From NCBI GenBank assembly GCA_963965975.1, contig OZ014422.1:3557155-3621154 (forward strand): a stretch of DNA of 64,000 bases. The letters are read 5' to 3'. Under the pieces are notes generated by a model. That model ran no database searches. It saw only the letters and a program-made list of their open reading frames with translations, and had not been told where the DNA came from. This document shows, one piece after another, positions 37,601 through 52,600 of the stretch. A program made the position numbers and the translations under genes. Source of the stretch: Xestospongia bergquistia (taxonomy: Eukaryota; Porifera; Demospongiae; Haplosclerida; Petrosiidae). Every line of letters begins with the position of its first letter. Positions within the stretch are counted from its first letter, which is position 1.

Positions 37601-40600
37601 GCAAAGACCTTGTTACAATATTAGAAAAAAGTGATGGAGATGAATTGAAGCATCATTTGTTTAGCTTTGAATTGGTCATTTTAAATTGTTAAAAAATAGA
37701 ATTGTTGTGGACGTACATAGGACAGCAACTGTCATACAAACTACTTGAATTTGTATCTTACTGTCTACTAAATAAATATGTAAGCTTATTTGTAGGTTTT
37801 GTGGCAATGATGAGAGCACGATTTCATCTGGTTATAAAACTAGACAGTATTGATGAATTTAAAGGTCATAGTGATAAAGCACTGGTATATTCTGTAACTG
37901 GCATGCTTCTTGCTATTATTGAGAAGTCCCCAGTTGAAATATTGACCTTTTTTTATTTTACAGACTGTTATAGACCTATAGTTTGTAAGTTGCAGTAATT
38001 GTGAGACAGAAATGATGTTAGTTAGAGTTGTTAATAATATAATTAGAGAGCCCTATGGAAATACAAAGATCATGATTGTTGATATGCTAAACAGCTACAT
38101 GTTCTATTTTTGTCAGATACTGGTTTGTTTACTCAATAGTATAGGCCTTAATTGTAATAGTGATTTTCTGTTTGCATCTTGTTTATCAGTTCCTCATATT
38201 AGACTGTATACACTTTAACCCATCTTACATAAATGAGTTTTTAAAACCTTATTTAAGTAATAACGACATACTAGTACTAGATGTAGTCATGTCCTACATG
38301 TACAACATGGCTTACATATAGAGAATATATGAACGTAATATGTTATAATGTTAATGACAAAGTGCAGAAATATAAGACATTAGACAAGGTTGGTACATTT
38401 GTAGTGTTATTATAGAGTGTTAGCAGTTTCATTTTATGGTTGATTATTTTTTTTTGTATTAGAGAGGATATGTGGCTCTTCATTATGCAAGTTCCAAAGG
38501 ACATACAGATATTGTTGAAGTATTGGTGAACCATAATGCTGATATCAATGTTGTTACTAAGGTAATTGAGATCATGAGAATTATCTGTATTCTTTAAGTT
38601 GTGTGAATGTATAGGAACTATTAGAGAAGACATAGCATAGATATTGTAATGAAATAAGACTACTTCACCTAACTGTAAGAAATCTATAAAGCAGGTGGTA
38701 GCACCAGTATAAAGGTAGCATGATGTTTTTCTTCATTGTTTTTATTGTTCTGTTTATGAGAAGATAATTACAAAACTAGAAGATGTTAAATATTTCCTAC
38801 AGAAATTAATGTTTATAGATAAGGTATATGTTTTTGGAAGTTTTATTTTAAGTGCTTTAATAATGAAAGTAGTAATTTCTGCAAAGCTTGGAATAGTGTC
38901 TGTATGAGATTAAGTTTTTTATTTGCCTTAATTAGTTAAAATGATATTAATGAGGATGTAAGAGTGGTGATAAATGTAAAGAGAGATCAATAAATGAGTA
39001 TTCTATTCTATCATGAGGCCTGTTCTGTATTGAGTAGACTTAAGTTTTCTTACGTAAGCATTGTTCCAATTTCTTAAGCTTAAGGAAATCAAAGTTAGTT
39101 GTATTCTATAAAGCAGCATACTTAGAGTCCATTGGTAGTTGAATTAGTTCTTTTTGTCTTGATTACATAAATTATAGTATGTGATTTCATTATTAATTAT
39201 TATAAGTTATAACAATTAATATTAAGCAATAAGTGTGAGTGAATGAAGCGATAATTAAGGAAGTGAGTCTAACTAGACCAGATAGTTGAGGATTCTCTAA
39301 CAAAGGTTCTTGCTTGGCTGTTTTTCTACGTATATTTTCAGTATATTTTCAGTATATTGAATTTATGTGCCTGCCATTACTTGTCATATGAACATGCAAT
39401 TTACAGTCTTTACTATAATTGTTTTTGTTTTTTGAGGATTTTATTTTATTGAATGTGTTTTTGTCATTTTGTTTAGAGTATTGTTTTTGTTTCCACATAC
39501 ATTTGGTCCAATTACTTATCATTTGAATGTGTGCATCCTCTAACTGTTGATTACTATATGAGGTATGAATTTCATTAACCCTAACTGCGTATGACACTAC
39601 ATTGAGTATCACTAGTAATGCTTAATTCTTCTGGGTAGTTTTTTTGTAGCTTTATTTTTAGCATTTAATAGCTATATTCTAGTATTAATTTTGAGCTTAT
39701 TGAATGTGTTATTGTTATTTTGTTTACTATATTGTCTTGTTTTCCACATTTATGTTGCTGTGATTACTTGTCATCTGAATGTGTTGTTTAAATATAATAG
39801 TCGGTAAGTGTAATATAATGTAGTATGAATTCTAAGTGTTTTGAATTGAATGTTATTATTTTATTTCCCTATTGTTTTTAGTGATGTTACTGGTTTTAAT
39901 GCCTTGTATGGAAAGCTTTGCAGGCTTCACTATAATTGTTTTTATTAATATGGTATCAATGTGTATCCATTTCTGCAATTTTTATTGATTATATTGTAAT
40001 TGGAGCTTATGAGATGTAGAAATGACATTAAAGTGGATCCTCTAACTGCCAATTTCTATATGAGGAATGAATTTTCATTAATCCTAACTGCATATGATAC
40101 TACATTGAGGATCACTAGTAATGCTTGAATCTTTTTGCTATTTTTTTACCTATATTTACAGCATTTAATAGCTATATTCTAGTGTAAATTTTGAGCTTAT
40201 TAAATGTGTTTTTATTATTTTGTTTACTATATTGGTTTTGTTTCCATATTTATGTTTTGTGTAATTACTTATTATTTGAATATCTCCTTTATAATGTAAT
40301 AGGTTGTAATTTTGATATTATGTAGTACGAAATAAAAATATATTGAATGTATTATTGTGATTTTGTTTACTATATTGTTTTGTTTTCCACATTTATGTTG
40401 CTGTGATTACTTGTAATCTGAATGTGTTGTTTAAATATAATAGTGGGTAAGTGTAATATAATGTAGTATGAATTCTAAGTGTTTTGAATTGAATGTTATT
40501 ATTTTAATTTCCTATTGTTTTTAGTGGTTTTAATGCCTTGCATGGAAAGCTTTGCTGGCTTTACTATAATTGTTTTTAATTATATGGTATCTATGTGTAT

Positions 40601-43600
40601 CCACTTCTGCAATTTTTATTGATTATATTGTAATTGGAGCTTATGAGTTGAAGAAATGACATTAAAGTGTATCCTCTAACTGCCAGTTCCTATATGAGGA
40701 ATGAATTTCATTATTCCTAACTGCGTATGATACTACATTAGTGTCACTAGTAATGCTTGAATCTTCTTGCTATTTTTTCTACCTATATTTTTAGCATTTA
40801 ATAGCTATATTCTAGTGTAAATTTTGAGCTTATTGAATATGTTTTTATTATTTTGTTTACTATATTGGTTTTGTTTCCATATTTATGTTGGTGTGATTTC
40901 TTGTCATCTAAATATGTTGTTTAAAATATAATAGTCGGTAAGTCAGATATAATGTAGTATGAATTCTTAGTGTTTTAAATTGAATGTTATTATTTTATTT
41001 CCCTATTGTTTTTAGTGATGTTACTGGTTTTAATTCCTTGCATAGAAAGCTTTTAGGGTGTACTATAATTGTTTTTAATTATATTATGGTCTCTATGTGT
41101 ATCCATTTCTGCACTTTTTATGTTAATGTTATTACTTATCATTTGAATATCTCACTTATTATGTAGTATGAAATGAAAGTATATTGAATGTATTATTGTG
41201 ATTTTGTTTACTCTATTGTTTTGTTTTTCACATTTCTGTTGCTGTGATTACTCGTAATCTGAATGTGTTGTTTAAATATAATAGTTGGTAAGTGTGATAT
41301 AATGTAGTATGAATTCTAAGTGTTTTTAATTGAATGTTATTATTTTATTTCCCTATTGTTTTTAGTGATATTACTGGTTTTATTGCCTTGCATAGAAAGC
41401 TTTTCAGGGTTTGCTATAATTGTTTTTAATTATATTATGGTGTCTATTTGTATCCATTTCTGCAATTTTTATTGATTATATTGAGCTTATGAGATTAAGA
41501 AATGACTTTAGAGTGGATCCTCTAACTGCCAATTCCTACATGAGGAATGAGTTTCATTAACCTTATCTGCATATGATACTACATTGAGTATCAGTAGTTA
41601 TGCTTAAATCTTCTTTATAATTTTTTCTGCCTATATTTTTAGCATTTAATAGCTATATTCTAGTCTGAATTTTGAGCTTATTGAATGTTTTTCCATTATT
41701 TTGTTTACTATATTGGTTTGTTTCCATATTTATGTTGATGTTATTGCTTATCATTTGAATATCTCCTTTAAAATGTAATAGATTGTAATTTTGATATTTT
41801 GTAGGATGAATTGAAAGTATATTGAATGTGTTATTGTGATTTTGTTTACTGTATTGTTTTGTTTTCCACATTAATGTTGCTGTGATTACTTGTCATCTGA
41901 ATGCATTGTTTAAAATATAATAGTCGGTAAGTGTAATATAGTGTAGTATGAATTCTAAGTGTTTTGAATTTAATGTTATTACTTTATTTCCCTATTGTTT
42001 TTATTGATGTTACTGGTTTTAATGCCTTGCATAGAAAGCTTTTCAGGGTTTACTATAATTGTTTTTAATTATATTATATCTATGTGTATCCACTGCTGCA
42101 ATTTTTATTGATTATATTTTAATTGGAGCTTATGAGATGAAAAAATGACATTAAAGTGCATCCTCTAACTGCCAATTCCTATATGAGGAATGAATTTCTA
42201 ACTGTGTATGATACTACATTGAGTATCACTAGTAATGCTTAAGTTTTCTTGCCAATTTTTTTGTAGCTATATTTTTAGCATTTAATAGCTATATTCTAGT
42301 GTGAATTTTGAGCTTATTGAATGTGTTTTTATTATTTTTTTTACTATATTGGTTTTGTTTCCATATTTTTAAATTTTGTGTGATTACTTATCATTTGAAT
42401 GTGTTCTTTAAAATTTAATAGGTTGTGATTTTGATATTATGTAGTATGAATTCAAAGTATATTGAATGTGTTATTGTAATTTTGTTTACTCTATTGTTTT
42501 GTTTTCCACATTAATGTTGCTGTGATTACTTGTCATCTGAATGTTTTGTTTAAAATATAATAGTCGGTAAGTGTGATATAATGTAGTATGAATTCTAAGT
42601 GTTTTGAATTGAATGTTATTATTTTATTTTTCTATTGTTTTTATTGATATTACTGGTTTTAATGCCTTGCATGTAAAGCTTTGCAGGCTTTATTCTAATT
42701 GTTTTTAATTATATGTTATCTATGTGTGTCCACATCTGTAATTTTTATTGATTATAATGTAATTGGAGCTTATGAGATGAAGAAATGACATTAAAGTGGA
42801 TCCTCTAACTGCCAATTCCTATATGAGGAATGAATTTCTAACTGCGTATGATACTACATTGAGTATCACTAGTAATGCTTGAATCTTCTTGCTAGTTTTT
42901 TGTACCTATATTTTTAGCATTTAATAGCTATATTTTAGTGTGAATTTTGAGCTTATTGAATGTGTTATTGTTATTTTGTTTATTCTATTGTTTTGTTTTC
43001 CACATTTATGTTGGTGTGATTACTTGTCATCTGAATTTGTTGTTTAAAATATAGTAGTGGGTAAGTGTGATATAATGTAGTATGAAGTGTTTTGAATTGA
43101 ATTTCATTAACCCTAACTCCGTATTATACTACATTGAGTGTCACTAGTAATGCTTGAATCTTCTTGCTAAGTTTTTTTTACCTTATTTGAAACATTTTAT
43201 AATTATATTTCAGTATGAATTATAAGTTATTGAATGCATTGTTTTCATTTGGTTTACAGTATTATATTATTGTACTATATATAATATTGTCTAGTTTGTA
43301 ATGTTAGTAGTGTACTGATAAGTGTTGATATAGGTAATGTACTGATGTTATGATTGATGTTAATGTGGTAATTAATAATATATTTAGGGTGGATTTACTG
43401 CAGTCATGTTAGCAGCAGAGAATGGACACAAAGATGTTGTTTTGACTTTAACACAGAAAGGAGCTGATCTAGACCTTGTCAATGAAGTAAGTGTTAATGT
43501 GCATATGTTATATGACAGAGGCAGTATAAGTAAAGATAAATTAAAAATCTTTTTCCTTAAAGAAAACTATTGGTTGTTTTACTATCATAATAAAGATTAA

Positions 43601-46600
43601 AAATTGTCCTTTATGAATATACCTAATATGATTAATGTTGGAAGTAAAAGAGAACACAAAGACCTTCTTACAATATTAGAAAAAAGTGATGGAGATGAAT
43701 TGAAGCATCATTTGTTTAGCTTTGAATCATTTTATATTGTTTAAAAATAGAATTGTTGTGTACATAGATAGGACAACAACTGTCATACAGACTACTTGAA
43801 TTTGTATCTTACTGTCTACTAAATAAATATGTAAGCTTATTTGTAGGTATTGTGGCAATGATGATAGCATGATTTTATCTGGTTATAAAACTAGACAGTA
43901 TTGAAGAATTTAAAGGTCATAGGAATTAAGCACTGGTATATTCTGTACCTATACCTACCTTTTTTTATTTTACAGACTGTTATAGACCTATAGTTTGCAA
44001 GTTGCAGTAATTGTGAGACAGAAATGATGTTGGTTAGAGTTGTTAATAATATAATTAGAGAACCCTATGGAAATACAAAGATGATGATCGTTGATATGCT
44101 AAGCATCTACATGTTCTATTTTTGTCAGATACTGGTCTGTTTACTCAATAGTATAGGCCTAAATTGTAATAATGATTTTCTGTTTGCACCTTGTCTATCA
44201 GTTCCTCATATTAGACTGTATACACTTTAACTCATCTTGTATAAATGAGTTTTTAAAACCTTATTTAAGTAATAAAGACTTACTAGTACTAGATGTAGTC
44301 ATGTCCTACATGTACAACATGGCTTACATATAGAGAATATATGAACGTAATATGTTATAATGTTAATGACAAAGTGCAGAAATATAAGACATTAGACAAG
44401 GTTGGTACATTTGTAGTGTTATTATAGAGTGTTAGCAGTTTCATTTTATAGTTGATTATTTTTTGTGTTTTTGTAATAGAGAGGATATGCTGCTCTTCAT
44501 TATGCAAGTTCCAAAGGACATACAGATATTGTTGAAGTATTGGTGAACCATAATGCTGATATCAATGTTGTTACTAAGGTAATTGAGATCATGAGAATTA
44601 TCTGTGTTCTTTAAGTTGTGTGAATGAATAGTAACTATTAGAGAAGACATAGCATAGATATTGTAATGATATAAAACTACTTCAAAGAAATCTATAAAGC
44701 AGGTGGTAGCACCAGTATAAAGGTAGCATGATGTTTTCCTTCATTGTTTTTATTGTTCTGTTTATAAGAAGATAATTACAAAACTAGAAGACGTTAAATA
44801 TTTTCTACAGAAATTAATGTTTATACATAAGTTATATGTTTTTGGAAGTTTTATTTTAAGTGCTTTAAGAAATAAGGTAGTAATTTCTGCAAAGCTTGGA
44901 ATAGTGTCTGTATGAGATTAAGTTTTTTATTTGCCTTAGTTAGTTAAAATGATATTAATGAGGATGTAAGAGTTGTGATAAATGTAAAGAGAGGTCAATA
45001 AATGAGTATTCTATTCTATCATGAGGCCTGTTCTGTATTGAGTAGACTTAAGTTTTCTTACGTAAGCATTGTTCCAATTTCTTAAGCTTAAGGAAATCAA
45101 AGTTAGTTGTATTCTATAAAGCAGCATACTTAGAGTCCATTGGTAGTTGAATTAGTTCTTTTTGTCTTGATTACATAAATTATAGTATGTGATTTCATTA
45201 TTAATTATTATAAGTTATAACAATTAATACTAAGCAACAATTGTGAGTGAATGAAGCGATAATTAAGGAAGTGAGTCTAACTAGACCAGATAGTTAAGGA
45301 TTCTCTAGCAATGGCTCTTGCTTGGCTGTTTGTCTATGTATATTTTCATTCTATAGCTATAGTCTAGATTGAATTTTAAGTGTGTAGAAATTGACGTTGT
45401 TATTTTTTTGATTCCAAATATATGTTCTGTGACTTCTTATCATATGAACGTGTCCTTTTGTAATAGGTTAGAATATATTCTTCATATGGTGTATTGTATA
45501 TTCTAAGTATATTGAATTTATGTGCCTGTCATTACTTGTCGTATGAACGTGTCCTTTACAGTCTTTACAATAATTGTTTTTGATTTTTGAGGATTTTATT
45601 TTATTGAATGTGTTTTGTCATTTTGTTTAGAGTATTGCTTTTGTTTCCACATACATTTGGTCCAATTACTTATCATTTGAATGTGTGCATCCTCTAACTG
45701 GTGATTCCTATATGAGGAATGAATTTTTATTAATCCTAACTGTGTGTGATACTAAATTGAGTATCACTATTAATGCTTGAATCTTCTTGCTAGTTTTTTG
45801 TAGCTATATTTTTAGCATTTAATAGCTATATTCTAGTGTAAATTTTGAGCTATTTGTTTTTATTATTTTGTTTACTATATTACTTTTGTTTCCATATTTA
45901 TGTTGGTGTGATTACTTATCATTTGAATGTGTCCTTAAAAATGTAATAGGTTGTAATTTTGATATTATGTAGTATGAATTGAAAGTATATCAAATGTGTT
46001 ATTGTGATTTTGTTTACTCTATTGTTTTGTTTTCCACATTTATGTTGCTGTGATTATTTGTAATCTGAATGTTTTGTTTAAAATATAATAGCAGGTAAAT
46101 GTGATATAATGTAGTATGAATTCTGAGTGTTTTGAAATGAATGTTATTATTTTATTTCTCTATTGTTTTTAGTGATGTTACTGGTTTTAATGCCTTGCAT
46201 AAAGAGTTTTCAGGGTTTACTATGATTGTTTTTAATTATATTATGGAGTCTATTTGTATCCATTTCTGCAATTTTTATTGATTATATTGTAATTGGAGCT
46301 TATGAGATGAAGAAATAACATTAAATGGCATCCTTTAACTGCCAATTCCTATATGAGGAATGAATTTTCATTAATCTTAACTGCGTATGATACTACATTA
46401 GTATCACTAGTAATGCTTGAATGTTTTTGCTAGTTTGTTGTGCCTATATTTTTAGCATTTAATAGCTATATTCTAGTATTAATTTTGAGCTTATTGAATG
46501 TGTTATTGTTATTTTGTTAACTCTATTGTTTTGTTTTCCACATTTATGTTGCTGTGATTTCTTGTCATCTGAATGTGTTGTTTAAAATATAATAGTCGGT

Positions 46601-49600
46601 AAGTGTGACATAATGTAGCATGAATTCTAAGTGTTTTGAATTGAATGTTATTATTTTATTTTCCTATTGTTTTTAGTGGTTTTAATGCCTTGCATGGAAA
46701 GCTTTGCAGGCTTTACTATAATTGTTTTTAATTATATAGTATCTATGTGTATCCACTTCTGAAATTTTAATTGATTATATTGTAATTGGAGCTTATGAGA
46801 TGAATAAATGACATTAAAGTGGATCCTCTAACTGCCAATTCCTATATGAGGAATGAATTTTTATTAATCCTAACTGCATATGATACTACATTTAGTATCA
46901 CTAGTAATGCTTGAATCTTCTTGCTAGTTTTTTGTGCCTATATTTTTAGGATTTAATAGCTATATTCTAGTGTAAATTTTGAGCTTATTGAATGTGTTAT
47001 TGTTATTTTGTTTACTCTATTGTTTTGTTTTCCACATGTATGTTGCTGTGATTTCTTGTCATCTGAATGTGTTGTTTAAAATATAATAGTGGGTAAGTGT
47101 GACATAATGTAGTATGAATTGTAAGTGTTTTGAATTGAATGTTATTATTTTATTTCCCTATTGTTTTTAGTGATGTTACTGGTTTTAATGCCTTGCATGG
47201 AAACCTTTTTAGGCTTTACTATAATTGTTTTTAATTATATGGTATCTATGTGTATCCACTTCTGCAATTTTTATTGATTATATTGTAATTGGAGACTATG
47301 ATATTAAGAAATGACATTAAAGTGGATCCTCTAACTGCCAATTCCTATATGAGGAATGAATTTCTAACTGTGTATGATACTACATTGAGTATCACTAGTA
47401 ATGCTTGAATCTTCTTGGCAGTTTTTTTGTACCTATAATTTTAGTATTTAATAGCTATATTCTAGTGTGAATTTTAAGCTTATTGAATGTGTTTTATTAT
47501 TTTGTTTACTATATTGGTTTTGTTTCCATATTTATGTTTTGTGTGATTACTTATCATTTGAATGTGTCCTTTAAAATGTAATAGGTACTAATTTTGATAT
47601 TATATAGTATGAATTGAAAGTATATTGAATGTGTTATTGTTATTTTGTTTACTCTATTGTTTTGTTTTCCACATTAATGTTGCTGTGATTACTTGTCATC
47701 TGAATGTGTTGTTTAAAATATAATAGTGGGTAAGTGTGATATAATGAATGTTTTGTTTAAAATATAATAGTGGGTAAGTGTGATATAATGTAGTACCAAT
47801 TTTAAGTGTTTTGAATTGAATGTTATTATTATATTTCCCTATTTTTTTTATTGATGTTACTGGTTTTAATGCCTTGCATGGAAAGCTTTGCAGGCTTTAC
47901 TCTAATTGTTTTTAATTATATTGTATCTATGTGTATCCACTTCTGCAATTTTTATTGATTATATTGTAATTGGAGCTTATGAGATGAAGAAATGACATTA
48001 AAGTGGATCCTCTAACTGCCAATTCCTATATGAGGAATGAATTTCTAACTGTGTATGATACTACATTGAGTATCACTAGTAATGCTTGAATCTTCTTGGC
48101 AGTTTTTTTGTACCTATAATTTTAGCATTTAATAGCTATATTTTAGTTTGAATTTTGAGCTTATTGAATATGTTTTATTATTTTGTTTACTATATTGGTT
48201 TTGTTTCCATATTTATGTTTTGTGTAATTACTTATCATTTAAATGTGTCCTTTAAAATTTAATAGGTTGTAATTTTGATATTATATAGTATGAATTGAAA
48301 GTATATTGAATGTGTTATTGTTATTTTGTTTACTCTATTGTTTTGTTTTCCATATTTATGTTGCTGTGATTATATGTCATCTGAATGTGTTGTTTCAAAT
48401 ATAATAGTCTGTAAGTGTGATATAATGTAGTATGAATTGTAAGTGTTTAGAATTGAATGTTATTATTTTATTTCCCTATTGTTTTTAGTGATGTTACTTG
48501 TTTTAACCCTTGCATGGAAAGCTTTTCAGGGTTTACTATAATTGTTTTTAATTATATTGTATCTATGTGTATCCACTTCTGCAATTTTTATTGATTATTT
48601 TTTAATTGGAGCTTATGAGATGAAAAAATGACATTAAAGTGCATCCTCTAACTGGCAGTTCTTATATGAGGAATGAATTTTTAACTGTGTATGATATTAC
48701 ATTGAGTATCACTAGTAATGCTTGAATCTTCTTGGCAGTTTTTTGTAGCTATATTTTTAGCATTTACTAGCTATATTCTAGTGTGAATTTTGAGCTTATT
48801 GAATGTGTTTTTATTATTTTGTTTACTATATTGGTTTTGTTTCCATATTTATGTTTTGTGTGAATATTTATCATTTAAATGTGTCCTTTAAAATGTAATA
48901 GTCTGTAATTTGATATTATATAGTATGAATTGAAAGTATATTGAATGTGTTATTGTTATTTTGTTTACTCTATTGTTTTGTTTTCTCCATTAATGTTGCT
49001 ATGATTACTTGTCATCTGAATGTGTTGTTTTTAAATATAATAGTCGGTAAGTGTGATATAATGTAGTATGAATTCTAAGTGTTTTGAATTGAATGTTATT
49101 ATTTTATTTCCCTATAGTTTTTAGCAATGTTACTGGTTTTAATTCCTTGCATGGAAAGCTTTGCAGGCTTTATTATAGTTGTTTTTAATTATATTATGGT
49201 GTCTATTTTTATCCATTTCTGCAATTTTTATTGATTATATTGTAATTGGAGCTTATGAGATGAAGAAATGACATTAAAGTGCATCCTCTAACTGCAAACT
49301 CCTATATGAGGAATGAATTTCTAACTGTATATAATACTGCATTGAGTATCACTAGTATTGCTTGAATCTTCTTGCCAGTTTTTTTGTACCTATATTTTTA
49401 GCAATTAAAAGCTATATTGTAGTGTGAATTTTGAGCTTATTGAATATGTTTTTATTATTTTGTTTACTATATTGGTTTTGTTTCCATATTTATATTTTGT
49501 ATAATTACTTATCATTTGAATGTGTCCTTTAAAATTTAATAGGTTGTAATTATGATATTATGTAGTATAAATTGAAAGTATATTGAATGTGTTATTATGA

Positions 49601-52600
49601 TTTTGTTTACTCTATTGTTTTGTTTGCCACATTAATGTTGCTGTGATTACTTGTCATCTGAATGTTTTGTTTAAAATATAATAGGAGGTAAGTGTGATAT
49701 AATGTAGTATGAATTCTAAGTGTTTTGAATTGAATGTTATTATTTTATTTCCCTATTGTTTTTAGTGATGTTACTTGTTTTAACCCTTGCATGGAAAGCT
49801 TTTCAGGGTTTACTATAATTGTTTTTAATTATATTGTATCTATGTGTATCCACTTCTGCAATTTTTATTAATTATTTTTTAATTGGAGCTTATGAGATGA
49901 AAAAATGACATTAAAGTGCATCCTCTAACTGGCAGTTCTTATATGAGGAATGAATTTCATTAACCCTATCTGCGTATGATACTACATTGAGTATCAGTAG
50001 TTATGCTTGAATCTTTATAATTTTTTCTACCTATATTTTTAGCATTTACTAGCTATATTCTAGTGTGAATTTTGAGCTTATTGAATGTGTTTTTAAAATT
50101 TTGTTTACTATATTGTTTTTGTTTCCATATTTATGTTTTGTGTAATTACTTATCATTTGAATGTGTCCTTTAAAATGTAATAGGTACTAATTTTGATATT
50201 ATATAGTATGAATTGAAAGTATATTGAATGTGTTATTGTTATTTTGTTTACTCTATTGTTTTGTTTTCCACATTAATGTTGCTGTGATTACTTGTCATCT
50301 GAATGTGTTGTTTAAAATATAATAGTGGGTAAGTGTGATATAATGAATGTTTTGTTTAAAATATAATAGTGGGTAAGTGTGATATAATGTAGTACCAATT
50401 TTAAGTGTTTTGAATTGAATGTTATTATTATATTTCCCTATTTTTTTTATTGATGTTACTGGTTTTAATGCCTTGCATGGAAAGCTTTGCAGGCTTTACT
50501 CTAATTGTTTTTAATTATATTGTATCTATGTGTATCCACTTCTGCAATTTTTATTGATTATATTGTAATTGGAGCTTATGAGATGAAGAAATGACATTAA
50601 AGTGGATCCTCTAACTGCCAATTCCTATATGAGGAATGAATTTCTAACTGTGTATGATACTACATTGAGTATCACTAGTAATGCTTGAATCTTCTTGGCA
50701 GTTTTTTTGTACCTATAATTTTAGCATTTAATAGCTATATTTTAGTTTGAATTTTGAGCTTATTGAATATGTTTTATTATTTTGTTTACTATATTGGTTT
50801 TGTTTCCATATTTATGTTTTGTGTAATTACTTATCATTTAAATGTGTCCTTTAAAATTTAATAGGTTGTAATTTTGATATTATATAGTATGAATTGAAAG
50901 TATATTGAATGTGTTATTGTTATTTTGTTTACTCTATTGTTTTGTTTTCCATATTTATGTTGCTGTGATTATATGTCATCTGAATGTGTTGTTTCAAATA
51001 TAATAGTCTGTAAGTGTGATATAATGTAGTATGAATTGTAAGTGTTTAGAATTGAATGTTATTATTTTATTTCCCTATTGTTTTTAGTGATGTTACTTGT
51101 TTTAACCCTTGCATGGAAAGCTTTTCAGGGTTTACTATAATTGTTTTTAATTATATTGTATCTATGTGTATCCACTTCTGCAATTTTTATTGATTATTTT
51201 TTAATTGGAGCTTATGAGATGAAAAAATGACATTAAAGTGCATCCTCTAACTGGCAGTTCTTATATGAGGAATGAATTTTTAACTGTGTATGATATTACA
51301 TTGAGTATCACTAGTAATGCTTGAATCTTCTTGGCAGTTTTTTGTAGCTATATTTTTAGCATTTACTAGCTATATTCTAGTGTGAATTTTGAGCTTATTG
51401 AATGTGTTTTTATTATTTTGTTTACTATATTGGTTTTGTTTCCATATTTATGTTTTGTGTGAATATTTATCATTTAAATGTGTCCTTTAAAATGTAATAG
51501 TCTGTAATTTGATATTATATAGTATGAATTGAAAGTATATTGAATGTGTTATTGTTATTTTGTTTACTCTATTGTTTTGTTTTCTCCATTAATGTTGCTA
51601 TGATTACTTGTCATCTGAATGTGTTGTTTTTAAATATAATAGTCGGTAAGTGTGATATAATGTAGTATGAATTCTAAGTGTTTTGAATTGAATGTTATTA
51701 TTTTATTTCCCTATAGTTTTTAGCAATGTTACTGGTTTTAATTCCTTGCATGGAAAGCTTTGCAGGCTTTATTATAGTTGTTTTTAATTATATTATGGTG
51801 TCTATTTTTATCCATTTCTGCAATTTTTATTGATTATATTGTAATTGGAGCTTATGAGATGAAGAAATGACATTAAAGTGCATCCTCTAACTGCAAACTC
51901 CTATATGAGGAATGAATTTCTAACTGTATATAATACTGCATTGAGTATCACTAGTATTGCTTGAATCTTCTTGCCAGTTTTTTTGTACCTATATTTTTAG
52001 CAATTAAAAGCTATATTGTAGTGTGAATTTTGAGCTTATTGAATATGTTTTTATTATTTTGTTTACTATATTGGTTTTGTTTCCATATTTATATTTTGTA
52101 TAATTACTTATCATTTGAATGTGTCCTTTAAAATTTAATAGGTTGTAATTATGATATTATGTAGTATAAATTGAAAGTATATTGAATGTGTTATTATGAT
52201 TTTGTTTACTCTATTGTTTTGTTTGCCACATTAATGTTGCTGTGATTACTTGTCATCTGAATGTTTTGTTTAAAATATAATAGGAGGTAAGTGTGATATA
52301 ATGTAGTATGAATTCTAAGTGTTTTGAATTGAATGTTATTATTTTATTTCCCTATTGTTTTTAGTGATGTTACTTGTTTTAACCCTTGCATGGAAAGCTT
52401 TTCAGGGTTTACTATAATTGTTTTTAATTATATTGTATCTATGTGTATCCACTTCTGCAATTTTTATTAATTATTTTTTAATTGGAGCTTATGAGATGAA
52501 AAAATGACATTAAAGTGCATCCTCTAACTGGCAGTTCTTATATGAGGAATGAATTTCATTAACCCTATCTGCGTATGATACTACATTGAGTATCAGTAGT

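Noticed and set aside
37702..38218. Two open frames in the intron between type A and B ankyrin exons
   Set aside because: The first is broken in the duplicate at 43.7-43.95 kb; the second survives there but resembles no known family. More likely decayed insert than exon.
40984..41166. 60-codon open frame starting before TGFNSLH
   Set aside because: Lies within a satellite unit and is not kept open in the other units. The ankyrin-like start is reported as a finding, not as a gene.
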